IMG/VR virus record: IMGVR_UViG_3300033052_000127
Span: 1-41,833 of that record
Reading direction: 5' to 3' (one strand)
Origin: a virus
Length of the DNA: 41,833 nucleotides
Part shown: piece by piece, positions 14,700 to 23,018 of the stretch
Position numbering within the stretch: position 1 is the first letter of the stretch
Layout: each line of letters opens with the position of its first letter
Notes under the pieces: model-generated
Told to the model about the DNA's origin: nothing
What the model saw: only the letters and a program-made list of their open reading frames with translations
The model's database searches: none
Translations under genes and position numbers: made by a program

Positions 14700-16033
14700 C
14701 GCGACCGCCCCCCGCCTGCTGCATTCGCCTCAATTGCCGAAAGCCGAAACCCGACCGGCGCCGTAATCCTGAACTCGAACAACATGCCCGGATCGTCGAA
14801 CATGCCGAGAGCCCGCCATTCAGGACGCTCGCGGTAGGAGCCTTGAGAGCCTAGACTGACCGCTTCCCAGATGCTCCAGGTATTCCCGGCGTCGTTGCTC
14901 GATCGCATCTCGATCAGCGGCTCGGCATAATCCCCCGTCAGATAATCAGTCGTACCGACCTCTGCCGTCAGTCTCAGGTTGTCGATGATCGCGACAGCAT
15001 TCAGCCGTGAACCAGCCCTCAGGCGGCGCTCGAAAACACCATCCGACGTTCCGTAGCCCGAAAGCTCGTAAATCTTCCCCGTCTCGTCGTCGCCAAGCCC
15101 GCGAACAGCACGCCAGTTGTCCCGCCCACAGGATTGCCGCTCGCACCATTCGCGCGTCGTGATGTCGAACAGCATCGTATTGCTGTCATGGCGCTGGGCG
15201 ATGAACTTGTGCCGCTCGTCGGTGACCAGAAAGAGGCTGTGCGTCGTCGAAGCGCGCGAACGCTCCACAATCCCGTCGTCAGAGACCGCTTCCGGCACCT
15301 CGCCGTTGCGGTAGGTGATCCGGTCGTTCCCGATCCAATAGAAGCTGTTGTCGATCGCTACCGCGCAGCCCGTTGCAATGATACCCTGCTCGAACACGCG
15401 AAGCTGGATCGGCGTATAGGGCAAATCCGCGTCACCCGTGGGCGACCAGAACTCCACGCTCTCGGTCCCGAACAGCACGAGACTTCCATCCAGCACCAGA
15501 ATATCGAGCAAGGCGTCCGGCTCGTTCTCTGCCGTCGCAAAATCCAGCGGATCGATGTCGCGCCCGTCACCGATGGCCGAAAAGTACCAGGTATCTGTCC
15601 CTGCGCGCAGGTAGATGAAATAACCAGCCGTGAAAGCAACCTTTGTAACATCGGCCCCATCGGGAAAGTCGATAGCCACAAAGTCGGTGCCGTTGTAGCT
15701 GTACGCCGTTGCCCCGCGCCCGCAGATAACCTCGGTGTCCGATGCAACGATATAGCCGGGGCCAGACCCGTCTACCGAACCAAGTAACGTCGAGCCACGG
15801 TAAAACCCGCTCCTGCTGATCGTGAAGCGGTCGCCGTCGAAAACCCCATCCTTGACCAGCGTGTCATAAATCGGCCCGCTGCCGACCTCGGCAATCTCGC
15901 TCAATTCCTTATGCGACTGCATGACGATGCCGTCTGTTGCCGATTGCTCCACGAACATATTGATGACGGGAAGCTCGGGCAAATTGCCCCTGCTGCGCGT
16001 GTACGCGCCTTTGCCGTACTCAAGGGCGGGCAT
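14696..16033 (-). CDS. Packaged-DNA stabilisation / tail hub protein, P22 gp10-like
   Basis: The 445-residue product begins PALEYGKGAYTRSRGNLPELPVINMFVEQS, as gp10-type tail accessory factors do. It is built of repeating beta strands with short turns (SYNGTDFVAI, WYFSAIGDGRDIDPLDFATAENEPD, LFGTESVEFW). In P22, gp10 joins the gp4 ring to the tail needle and spikes and keeps DNA in the head. The start overlaps the upstream stop by 4 bp (ATGA), as does its stop with the next start. Confidence 0.85.
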   Translation of the reverse strand: MPALEYGKGAYTRSRGNLPELPVINMFVEQSATDGIVMQSHKELSEIAEVGSGPIYDTLVKDGVFDGDRFTISRSGFYRGSTLLGSVDGSGPGYIVASDTEVICGRGATAYSYNGTDFVAIDFPDGADVTKVAFTAGYFIYLRAGTDTWYFSAIGDGRDIDPLDFATAENEPDALLDILVLDGSLVLFGTESVEFWSPTGDADLPYTPIQLRVFEQGIIATGCAVAIDNSFYWIGNDRITYRNGEVPEAVSDDGIVERSRASTTHSLFLVTDERHKFIAQRHDSNTMLFDITTREWCERQSCGRDNWRAVRGLGDDETGKIYELSGYGTSDGVFERRLRAGSRLNAVAIIDNLRLTAEVGTTDYLTGDYAEPLIEMRSSNDAGNTWSIWEAVSLGSQGSYRERPEWRALGMFDDPGMLFEFRITAPVGFRLSAIEANAAGGGRSR

Positions 16034-16629
16034 CAGGCTGGAACCACTACTGCGCTGTTTCGGGCTGGGCCGGTGATCGTCAAATCATCGTTCCTTCCCG
16101 CGCCATAGATGACCCTGTTGTCGTTTCGAGGCGGCCCATAGATTCCGCCGCGCGAATAGATCAGGTTCGCAGCCCCGCCAGTCAGGACAAAGACCCCCGT
16201 CCCTGCCGACAGAACGTAGCTGCCCAAAGGCGTGTAGATCAGGTCTGCATTCTGACCCGTAAGCGCAAATGCACCCACGTCCGCCGAGAGAAGGCGAGAG
16301 GCAAGCAAGCCAGCCGCCTGCCCCGACAGGGTAAAAGAGCCAACGCTTGCTGTTAGCGTAAAATCCCGGAACAGCCCCGCCGCTTGGCCCGTCAGCGTGA
16401 AAGACCCGACCCCCGCGCCGAGCAGTCTGCCGTACAGCAAGCCTGCCGCTTGGCCGGAAAGCGTGAACGTACCCGTGTTGGCGGTCAGCAATCTACCGTA
16501 AAGCAGCCCGGCGGCCTGTCCGCTCAGCGTGAACGTCCCGGTTGATGCTGCCAGCGTGTAGCTGCCAGATGCAGCTACCTGCCCGTCATCCCCCAGCGGT
16601 GCGCCGCCGAGCGGGTAGAACCCAAGCAT
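16033..16629 (-). CDS. Tail-module protein built of 22-residue repeats
   Basis: After a 29-residue N-terminus (MLGFYPLGGAPLGDDGQ), residues 30-162 contain six tandem units of the form TGTFTLSGQAAGLLYGRLLTAN. The first four are exactly 22 residues and the last two diverge. A final segment PPRNDNRVIYGAGRNDDLTITGPARN repeats an RND motif. The units look like short beta hairpins. The repeats are stronger in protein than in DNA, so they are selected rather than newly copied. It lies between the gp10-like gene and an XkdW-like gene; a virion surface or fibre role is likely. No P22 counterpart recognised. Confidence 0.75.
   Translation of the reverse strand: MLGFYPLGGAPLGDDGQVAASGSYTLAASTGTFTLSGQAAGLLYGRLLTANTGTFTLSGQAAGLLYGRLLGAGVGSFTLTGQAAGLFRDFTLTASVGSFTLSGQAAGLLASRLLSADVGAFALTGQNADLIYTPLGSYVLSAGTGVFVLTGGAANLIYSRGGIYGPPRNDNRVIYGAGRNDDLTITGPARNSAVVVPA
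16144..16542 (-). repeat. Six tandem 66-bp coding repeats
   Basis: The repeats code for units with the core FTLSGQAAGLL. Units 1-4 have identical length (66 bp); the fifth carries a 4-residue insertion and the sixth is partial. Synonymous differences between units are frequent. Recombination between units could change the copy number. Confidence 0.8.
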
Positions 16630-16630
16630 C

Positions 16631-16990
16631 CTACATGCTCGCGGCTAGGCGAAAGAGTTCGTCCGCTTGTTCGTCCGTCATGCCAAGGCCGACCGCAGCA
16701 GCCTGCAAGGTCGCGTTTCCTCTTTCGATCGCCAGCGCATATTCCCACTCTTCGGCGGCTTCTTCGTCCAGCGTGCCGACATAGGCGTCAACCGTGGCCT
16801 TGAGCCCGAGATGACGTAGCGCCTTGCGCATCTGGAGAGGAGTGACGCTTTGGGGAACTGGAATAACCGGCGGCCCGAAATACTCCACGATCCTTGCATC
16901 AAGATCGTCGTCGTTGGGCACCGTCAACGGCTTCTTTTCCCCCGTATCGTCGGTGAAGGTGACTGTTCCATCTCGGTTATAGGCAATCAT
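16631..16990 (-). CDS. XkdW-like phage protein (119 aa)
   Basis: The N-terminus is a beta-rich acidic domain (MIAYNRDGTVTFTDDTGE). The C-terminal half has the QSVTPLQMRKALRHLGL and WEYALAIERGNATLQAAAVGLGMTDEQ pattern I associate with XkdW-type proteins next to tail genes in many phages. Their function is unproven; a tail assembly or fibre chaperone role is often assumed. It lies between two tail-module genes and is separated from each by a few bases only. Confidence 0.65.
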   Translation of the reverse strand: MIAYNRDGTVTFTDDTGEKKPLTVPNDDDLDARIVEYFGPPVIPVPQSVTPLQMRKALRHLGLKATVDAYVGTLDEEAAEEWEYALAIERGNATLQAAAVGLGMTDEQADELFRLAASM

Positions 16991-16993
16991 CGG

Positions 16994-17851
16994 TCATGGC
17001 CTGAAATAGAGGACGGGGCAACGCGAATTTGATTCGGTGTCAGCCAGACTGTCACCCGAATAACTGCCGGTCAGCGTCGGCCATGTTCCGAATGTGCCGG
17101 TTTTCACCAGATGGCGCGCATCTGGCGTGTTGGGGCTGGCCGAACCACAGAAATAGTTCAGGGACGCAGGGCCGCCACTGCCGAGAATCACGCGAAAAGC
17201 AGCGGCAGCGGACGCCATGCCACCCGCCCAATACCAACCGCGCTGCAAGTAGAGGGAAAGTCCAGTTGCCCCGACCGCCGCTGCGACAGCGGTGGACAGG
17301 TTACCGCTGTTGTAGATCGGCGCTCCAGTCGGCATCAACGACGTTCTGTCGCAGGCATAGAGGCCGATCTGGCAGTTCTGGCTAGCCTGCGTCGTGGTAA
17401 TCGTACAATAAAGCTCCGACATCGTGGTGTCGCGGTCGATAAAAACCGGGGCGAGGTAGAGACTGCCAGCCGTTACCGCTATTCCGCTAGCCAATGGCAA
17501 CGCCCCGCCCGGATAAAGCGCGTGGTAGCGACCCGATGCGTAACCCGGACGAAGCTCAAGGTCGCGGTCAAGCGGCGAAAAATAAATCTTCGCCGAGCCT
17601 GTCAGGTTGATCGGCGAGTTCGAGTTCGTCGATTTGATGACGTTGCGGGTCAACGTATTTGCCGACGAGTTCCAGATACCCCAACCAATCTCGGAATCGT
17701 TGCCTTGCTCGATTGTGTATGAATAGGCTGCACCATCGACGCCGTCCGCACCGGAGACAGTGAAGAACCCCGCTTCCGCCGTCCCCAGCGTGATCGTGCC
17801 GGTGCCGGTCGTCGATGTCGCGACCTTTACGCGGTTGAGGAGGCCGCCCAT
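16994..17851 (-). CDS. Tail/minor virion protein (285 aa)
   Basis: The product starts MGGLLNRVKVATSTTGTGTITLGTAEAGF, an N-terminus common to minor tail or fibre-like proteins of alphaproteobacterial phages. The rest is Gly/Ser/Thr-rich beta structure (IYFSPLDRDLELRPGY, GWYWAGGMASAAAAF) with no signal peptide. It may form a virion adhesin or tail-surface protein. The ATG at 17851 directly abuts the upstream stop at 17852. Confidence 0.65.
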   Translation of the reverse strand: MGGLLNRVKVATSTTGTGTITLGTAEAGFFTVSGADGVDGAAYSYTIEQGNDSEIGWGIWNSSANTLTRNVIKSTNSNSPINLTGSAKIYFSPLDRDLELRPGYASGRYHALYPGGALPLASGIAVTAGSLYLAPVFIDRDTTMSELYCTITTTQASQNCQIGLYACDRTSLMPTGAPIYNSGNLSTAVAAAVGATGLSLYLQRGWYWAGGMASAAAAFRVILGSGGPASLNYFCGSASPNTPDARHLVKTGTFGTWPTLTGSYSGDSLADTESNSRCPVLYFRP

Positions 17852-18271
17852 TTACGCGACCGTAAGAATGCCGTTGGTGCCGTCGAAATCGACGGTGAAC
17901 GTCTCACCGGCTGCAAGCGTGATCGACGAACCGTAATCCCAATGGCCGATGGTCTCGTCGTTGGCGGCAGTATCATCATAGAGAACCGCGTAACGGAACG
18001 GACCCATGCTACCCGATGCGGTGAAAACAACATCGGTGCCAGTCAACTTGCCCGTCCCTGACGTCTGCGAATAGGCCGTGGACGCCACGGTCGCCCCGCC
18101 AGTCGTGTACCCGTTGCCGTTCGATATCTGGGTGATGTCGGAAAGCTGGTTTACCGTTGAAGCGGTGATCGACGTATTCGACAAAGCCACCTTGAGCGTG
18201 TCGCTGTTCAGATTGAACACCTTGCGCCCGAGGTTTTCGACGAACTTGTTGTGCTTGACAAAGGATGCCAT
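17852..18271 (-). CDS. Virion structural protein (139 aa), beta-rich
   Basis: The sequence starts ASFVKHNKFVENLGRKVFNLNSDTLKVALSN, a pattern found in small structural proteins of phages. The remainder has short Thr/Gly-rich strands and a final FTVDFDGTNGILTVA. It lies next to the gp4-like neck gene, so a neck or tail role is likely, but I cannot name it. Confidence 0.6.
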   Translation of the reverse strand: MASFVKHNKFVENLGRKVFNLNSDTLKVALSNTSITASTVNQLSDITQISNGNGYTTGGATVASTAYSQTSGTGKLTGTDVVFTASGSMGPFRYAVLYDDTAANDETIGHWDYGSSITLAAGETFTVDFDGTNGILTVA

Positions 18272-18280
18272 GTCTCAGCC

Positions 18281-18835
18281 TCAGAAATACACGGCGGTTG
18301 ACGCCGGTTGGGTTGAACCGAACTTGTGGGAAATGCTGCCTTGGAACTGCGCGGCGCGGCGCGAGGTCATCTGGCCGATCTCGGTCCCGAAACCTTCCGC
18401 CAGATAGCTCGCAAGAAGCGCTGAAAGCCCCTCGCTGTCGCGATCCGACAAGGGGGCGGTGTCGTCGAGCGTCAACCCGGTGAGTTCGGTCCAGACGCCC
18501 GTCCAGACCCAATGTCGCCACCCGCCATCGTTGACCGAGATCGCGGCAAGATCGTGCGGCACCCGCGTTCCGCCGTTATCGGTATCGTCAACCGTATCGG
18601 GCAGCGTAATCGTCGCGTCGTCCGCGAAAATCCGTTCGCCGGGCTGCGCGGTGTAATCTTCCGACTTGTAAACATCGGTCAGGCGGCCGAACATGCCGCT
18701 CGTAACCCAGCCGTCGTAAATGCCTTGAAGGGCGAGCATCCCCGCTTCGGACTCCTTCGCAGTCGGATCACGCCCGAGAGCGACGATCCGCGCCTGCTGG
18801 AGCGCGCGCCTGATGATGTCGCGGCAAGTCGGCAT
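18281..18835 (-). CDS. Head completion / neck protein, P22 gp4-like (184 aa)
   Basis: The N-terminal part (CRDIIRRALQQARIVALGRDPTAKESEAGMLALQGIYDGWV) matches the helical start of gp4-type tail accessory factors: two helices with an ARxxAL turn and an LxxIYDGW box. Residues 60-130 are beta-rich and the C-terminal region is helical (LLASYLAEGFGTEIGQM). gp4 proteins bind the portal and start the neck. A terminator-like hairpin lies just upstream (18848-18879), so its expression may be set lower than that of coat. Confidence 0.8.
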   Translation of the reverse strand: MPTCRDIIRRALQQARIVALGRDPTAKESEAGMLALQGIYDGWVTSGMFGRLTDVYKSEDYTAQPGERIFADDATITLPDTVDDTDNGGTRVPHDLAAISVNDGGWRHWVWTGVWTELTGLTLDDTAPLSDRDSEGLSALLASYLAEGFGTEIGQMTSRRAAQFQGSISHKFGSTQPASTAVYF

Positions 18836-18847
18836 GGCTTACCCCTC

Positions 18848-18879
18848 AAAAGAAAGGGGCCAGCCCTAAGGCCAGCCCC
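18848..18879 (-). terminator. Leaky intrinsic terminator after the coat/decoration genes
   Basis: On the minus strand GGGGC pairs with GCCCC, with an inner GC/GC pair flanking a TG-TG mismatch and a CTTAGG loop, and is followed by TTTCTTTT. The imperfect stem suggests partial readthrough. It follows the coat and decoration-type genes, where attenuation of downstream neck genes is useful. Confidence 0.65.
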
Positions 18880-18885
18880 AATGCA

Positions 18886-19299
18886 TCACGGAAGGACGTA
18901 GCCGATCGCCAGGCGGATCGAGCCAGCCTGAGCGCCCGTGGCGTTTGCCTGCAAAGCACCCGTGACCAGCGTTTCTGCGCTGTAGGTATAGAACAGGCCC
19001 GTTGCGGCGGAAGCCGCAGATGCGGTGCCCGCCTGCCCCACGGTCGAAGCCGAGAAGAGGCGGGTTGCGGAACCGCTATCACCAACGTTGATCGTGATAC
19101 CGGTCGCGCTGTCGAGGTCGTCAGCCTCCAAAAGCGCATACAGGATGGTTGCTCCGGCAGGCATCTTGAAGAACTCGATGGTGTCGGAAGTGTCGAGCGA
19201 AGTGTCCACGGCGACTTCCCCGGTTGCGACCTTGAAGTTGCCTCCAAGGCCATTCCCCGGAGCCGAAGCGTAGCGGCGGTTGGAACGATAGGTTGCCAT
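18886..19299 (-). CDS. Putative capsid decoration or minor head protein (137 aa)
   Basis: GGAG sits 8 bp upstream of ATG 19299. The product begins with basic residues, then a beta-rich Ala/Thr/Gly domain (GATILYALLEADDLDSATGITINVGDSG). It lies directly downstream of the major capsid gene and before a terminator, as decoration or head-stabilising proteins commonly do. The function is inferred from position and composition; no family is certain. Confidence 0.6.
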   Translation of the reverse strand: MATYRSNRRYASAPGNGLGGNFKVATGEVAVDTSLDTSDTIEFFKMPAGATILYALLEADDLDSATGITINVGDSGSATRLFSASTVGQAGTASAASAATGLFYTYSAETLVTGALQANATGAQAGSIRLAIGYVLP

Positions 19300-19313
19300 T
19301 TCAGTGTCTCCTA

Positions 19314-20414
19314 TCAGACGTCAGCGGCAGCGCCGAAGAACGCGGTCACGATGCCATGCTGCTTGCCGTTGAAGGCAGCCTTCTTGACACCAATGATCTC
19401 GTCCATGCCGACGGTCGTGCGACGGTTGAGGGTGGGGATATCGCTCTTTTCCGAGCCAGCCTGCGGGCGCTGCGCGTAGGCGATGAAAAGCGCCTGAGTG
19501 CCGCACAGGAACACCGGACGAATGGGGGCCGACGAGCCACCAGCCGTATCGAAGCCCATGGCGTTCGCCCAGATGTCGATTTCCGGCACTTCGCGGTGGA
19601 TGATGCCCTCATAAATGAGATCACCGTCCTGAAAGAGCGGGTTTGCTTCAACGTCACGCGGACGCGCCTCGCGATTGGCCGCCGTCATCGGCGTGTCGCT
19701 CTTAAGGTCGCGGAAGGTGCGCGAGCCATGGAACGCGACGAAATATTCGCGCCCCTGTTCGTCGTTCACCTGAACCGGCGTGATCGCGGGGCTGGCCTGC
19801 ATGGCGAGACGCTTGACGACGCCCATACGAGCGGCGGTGCAGGTCTCGGCTGCATCGACATTGCCAAGGCCCGTCGCCCAGGTTGCCGAATAGCCACCGA
19901 CAGAACCGAAATAGAGCCGGTCCTGATTGGCCGCCGCAAAGGCATTGCGGTTGCCGGTCGTCGCCGATTCATAAAGGACGGTCGTGTCGCCAGTCGTAAC
20001 CACCGACCCGAAAGCGTCGATCAGGTCGTCGCGCAGAAGCTCACCGAAATAGCGGGTGAGGCTTTCCTTCGCGGCGTTCATGATGTCGATTTCAGTACGG
20101 AACGACTGGTTTTTGGTGACAGCTACGCCCTTACCACGGAGGCCGACAGGCACGCCGCAGTTGTAATTGTCTAGCGGGGTTTCGTTGCCGACAATCGGCG
20201 TGTCGCCAAGAACCGGATCGCCGCCCAGCTTGTAGAACAACGGGATATTCAGCGTGTCGCCAGCGCGCTTTTCGAGGTCGGTATAACCCTGAATGATCGC
20301 GTTTGCGCTATTCTTGATGTAACCAGCGAAGCGCGAACGGCGCACATATTCCATGTGTGCCTTGTTGCTCCACTCCTTGCGCTGCGATGCAGTCGCGAGA
20401 ACAAAATCTGCCAT
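19314..20414 (-). CDS. Major capsid protein (N4 gp56 / DUF4043-like)
   Basis: The 366-residue product contains KRAGDTLNIPLFYKLGG, DNYNCGVPVGLRGKGVAVTKNQSFRTEIDIMNAAKESLTRYFGELLRDDLIDAF and FHGSRTFRDLKSD. These are hallmarks I associate with the DUF4043 / N4 gp56-type coat family (HK97 fold). It follows the scaffold and precedes a decoration-type gene. About 415 of these per shell would be expected for T=7, although size cannot be read from the sequence. No N-terminal processing signal is seen. Confidence 0.85.
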   Translation of the reverse strand: MADFVLATASQRKEWSNKAHMEYVRRSRFAGYIKNSANAIIQGYTDLEKRAGDTLNIPLFYKLGGDPVLGDTPIVGNETPLDNYNCGVPVGLRGKGVAVTKNQSFRTEIDIMNAAKESLTRYFGELLRDDLIDAFGSVVTTGDTTVLYESATTGNRNAFAAANQDRLYFGSVGGYSATWATGLGNVDAAETCTAARMGVVKRLAMQASPAITPVQVNDEQGREYFVAFHGSRTFRDLKSDTPMTAANREARPRDVEANPLFQDGDLIYEGIIHREVPEIDIWANAMGFDTAGGSSAPIRPVFLCGTQALFIAYAQRPQAGSEKSDIPTLNRRTTVGMDEIIGVKKAAFNGKQHGIVTAFFGAAADV

Positions 20415-20420
20415 GATTTA

Positions 20421-21128
20421 TCATCCAAACATGGCGTTGGCCTTTTCCTCGTCCGGATTGGACTTAGGCGCCGCACTGCTGTCGCCAGCATTGGGGACGC
20501 TCGCCAAGGACGGAGGTGGGGCTGCCGCCGGTTGAGAGGTCGCAGAGGGCTGAGCCGCTGCCTGCTGGGCAAGGAGGGCCTGCTGGGCCTTCCAAGCCTT
20601 GAACTGAGAGATTTCTTCGGGATTTGCGTCTCCGAGAGCCGCGATGGCCTCTGATTTACGCATTTCTGCGATGACGAAACCGTATGGATCAGACTTGCCA
20701 AAAACTTGCTGCTGGAAACCCGGCGCCGACTGAAATTGAGCGAGCGCCCAAGCCTTTGCGGCCTCGACGGTCTCCACCCCATGCCGCTCGGCGTTCATGG
20801 TCTCCGACAGGTCAAGTTTGACATTCAGGATGCGCGACGAGACCGAAGCGTCATAACCGCTCGGGTCGTCGAACATGTCTACGGGCTGGGGCTGGACAGG
20901 CGCGGGAACATCGCGGAGGCCACGGATTTCGTCCCGTAGCTCCTTGACGACCGCAACTGGCACATAGCCTTCCGGAATGACGGGTTCGGCAGGCGGCGCC
21001 ACGGCCACCGGCTCCACTACTGGCGCGGCCTCTGGCTCAACCGGCTCAGGTGCCGGGATAACCTCAGTCGGCGCAGCATCACTCTTGATGTCCGGCTCGC
21101 CACCGAACAGCCCTTCAACTTCGCTCAT
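20421..21128 (-). CDS. Scaffolding protein (235 aa)
   Basis: From ATG 21128 (GGAG 7 bp upstream) the product has an acidic Pro/Val/Glu-rich N-terminal half (PAPEPVEPEAAPVVEPVAV). A helical middle and a Gln/Ala/Pro-rich C-terminus ending NPDEEKANAMFG follow. Low-complexity acidic ends with a central coil, placed between portal and coat genes, are typical of internal scaffolds that guide procapsid assembly. No protease gene is seen nearby, so it may exit intact as P22 gp8 does. Confidence 0.75.
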   Translation of the reverse strand: MSEVEGLFGGEPDIKSDAAPTEVIPAPEPVEPEAAPVVEPVAVAPPAEPVIPEGYVPVAVVKELRDEIRGLRDVPAPVQPQPVDMFDDPSGYDASVSSRILNVKLDLSETMNAERHGVETVEAAKAWALAQFQSAPGFQQQVFGKSDPYGFVIAEMRKSEAIAALGDANPEEISQFKAWKAQQALLAQQAAAQPSATSQPAAAPPPSLASVPNAGDSSAAPKSNPDEEKANAMFG

Positions 21129-21170
21129 TTCCATACTCCAGTCCGTATCGTGGACATGACGATGCGCCCG

Positions 21171-21207
21171 GACCCCGGCGGCGGGGTCAGTGTTTACGAC
21201 CACTGAC
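21171..21207 (-). promoter_or_regulatory. Two adjoining perfect hairpins between portal and scaffold genes
   Basis: Perfect inverted repeats GTCAGTG/CACTGAC (21186-21207, 8-nt loop) and GACCCC/GGGGTC (21171-21188, 6-nt loop) share three bases, so they are mutually exclusive or stacked. No T-run follows, so they are not intrinsic terminators. They lie in the 93-bp gap upstream of the scaffold start. They may control mRNA stability or scaffold translation. Confidence 0.5.
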
Positions 21208-21221
21208 TGTCGATACGCCCG

Positions 21222-23018
21222 TTAAACCCCGGCGGCGGGTGTCCCTGACTGCATTCCCAGCTTGAAGCCTTCCAAGGCGGGTTTCAGTAGTTCGTTTTGG
21301 GCCTTGGCGGCGGTCAGCGCCGTGTCGGCCTCGGTGTTCTGAATCTCGGCAACAGCAACGCGAGCGGCGATCTCTTGCTGCTGCATCCCCGATTGAGCTG
21401 CTTGCTCGGCGCGCTCGCGGCGTTTCGCCAACAGCTTGCTCTTTTCGGGGATCGACGACACCTCCAATAGATCGTCGAACGGCACTTCTTGCGGGCCATA
21501 TTGGCGCGCCATCTCCGCGAGTATCTGGAACTGCTCCTGCGCGAGATTTGCCGTGTCGGGCACGGCATCGATCATGATATCGACGTCCATCTCGGCAAGG
21601 GCGTTCTCATACCCAAGCACTGGCTGACCGATCTGGACCGACCCGTCGGGCAACAGCATCGATTGAGGCGGACCAAATACCGGCTGATTAATGCCTACAA
21701 AGCTCGGTGCGCCCTCGTCATCGGTCACCCGTACAAAATCGGGAGCGGTCATGAACTGGCGGCAGCGAAGCCATGCCTGCCGATAGATGCCAAGCTCGAA
21801 ACGGCGCAGGCCATTCAGCGACATGGCGCTGTCTGTCATCCCCGCCTGTTGGCGGGCCAACTGAGCGCGCCCCGACGCGCTCGCCGACTGCGAAGCAAGA
21901 ACACTCGGGTTCTGGCCAATGCGCTGCACAAATTCACGCGCCGACTGGAGAAGGTTGAATTGACCCGCTGCAAGGTCAGTGAGCGAGGCGGGCTCCCAAC
22001 CAGCGGGAATCACCCCGGTTGGATCAGACATTTCCTTTCGGACAAGCTCGGCATCGGCTTGATATGCGATTTCCGGGTTGCTCGCGACCGCTTGGCGATT
22101 ACTGAGCATGTGCAGCAGCTTCGATTCACGCTTGTTGATCGCGTCCTGTGGGCTGCGAAGGTCTCGCACCTCGCCATAACGCCGGTTGTCGCGGTCGATG
22201 TAACAGCTTCGGGCCTCAATGGGGCATGAGGGGCGGCCATGCTTGTCATTGTACGGCGACGGACCTGTTTCAAGTATCCCACGGCCCCAAAAGACCGCGC
22301 GATGCCAACCACTCCCCCGCCTGCAATAGATTTCGACGACAAAGACACGGCGCAATTTCGGATCGGCCCACGTCCCCAAAGCCCCTTCCGGTCTATCGGC
22401 GAACGTGTCGCCACCGACGCTTAGGCCCTCAGACCCTTGGTTCAGCGCGCCATCGACATCTTCGGCAGCCTGCGGATAGAGCGCCTTCACCTCGTCGGCG
22501 AAAATCCACTTCGCGATACCCATGTATCGGGCGTCAGAGAAGTCCAGCTTGCGCGAACGCGGGTCGTGGAAAAACTCCTCAAACGGGATTTGCTCGATCA
22601 GGGGGCGATTGTCCGCGTCTACGCCGACGTGGGCCGCGCACGTCCCCTCGACAAAATATGACTTCGCCGAGTGCGTGCGCTGCTCGCTCCAGTCGGCATA
22701 GTCTTTTGCATAGCGCAAAACCTTCGTTGCAACGTCGGCGCTGTCCTCGTCCTGGGGCGTGCGGGGCCATGCCTTGGGGTCACTGTCGCCCTGTTCGAAC
22801 ACGCCGACGAGCCCACGAATGGACAGACGCACCTCGTTGAAATAGGTGGCTGGCTGTTTGCGGCTTTCGAGGATGCGCCGCTCCTCCTCGGTCCACTGGT
22901 AACCGTCGAAATAGTCACGGTCGATGAGGGCTTCCGACCTGTATTCGTCGTTGCTGTCCCTAGCGTCCTCGAAATAGGCCTTCAATTGCTGGTGCGTGAA
23001 GGTCACAGGGTTTTCCAT
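21222..23018 (-). CDS. Portal protein (P22 gp1-like)
   Basis: From ATG 23018 the product has 598 residues. N-terminal hallmarks include LIDRDYFDGYQWTEEERRILESRKQPATYFNEVRLSIRG, typical of P22-type portals, and a conserved core YCRRGSGWHRAVFWG and RSPQDAINKRESKLLHML. Residues about 470-530 resemble the wing/stem part, and the C-terminus has a helical Gln/Ala barrel-like segment (RRERAEQAAQSGMQQQEIAARVAVAEIQN). It forms the dodecameric DNA channel at the packaging vertex. An in-frame GTG at 23048 would add 10 residues. It overlaps TerL by 16 bp. Confidence 0.9.
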   Translation of the reverse strand: MENPVTFTHQQLKAYFEDARDSNDEYRSEALIDRDYFDGYQWTEEERRILESRKQPATYFNEVRLSIRGLVGVFEQGDSDPKAWPRTPQDEDSADVATKVLRYAKDYADWSEQRTHSAKSYFVEGTCAAHVGVDADNRPLIEQIPFEEFFHDPRSRKLDFSDARYMGIAKWIFADEVKALYPQAAEDVDGALNQGSEGLSVGGDTFADRPEGALGTWADPKLRRVFVVEIYCRRGSGWHRAVFWGRGILETGPSPYNDKHGRPSCPIEARSCYIDRDNRRYGEVRDLRSPQDAINKRESKLLHMLSNRQAVASNPEIAYQADAELVRKEMSDPTGVIPAGWEPASLTDLAAGQFNLLQSAREFVQRIGQNPSVLASQSASASGRAQLARQQAGMTDSAMSLNGLRRFELGIYRQAWLRCRQFMTAPDFVRVTDDEGAPSFVGINQPVFGPPQSMLLPDGSVQIGQPVLGYENALAEMDVDIMIDAVPDTANLAQEQFQILAEMARQYGPQEVPFDDLLEVSSIPEKSKLLAKRRERAEQAAQSGMQQQEIAARVAVAEIQNTEADTALTAAKAQNELLKPALEGFKLGMQSGTPAAGV

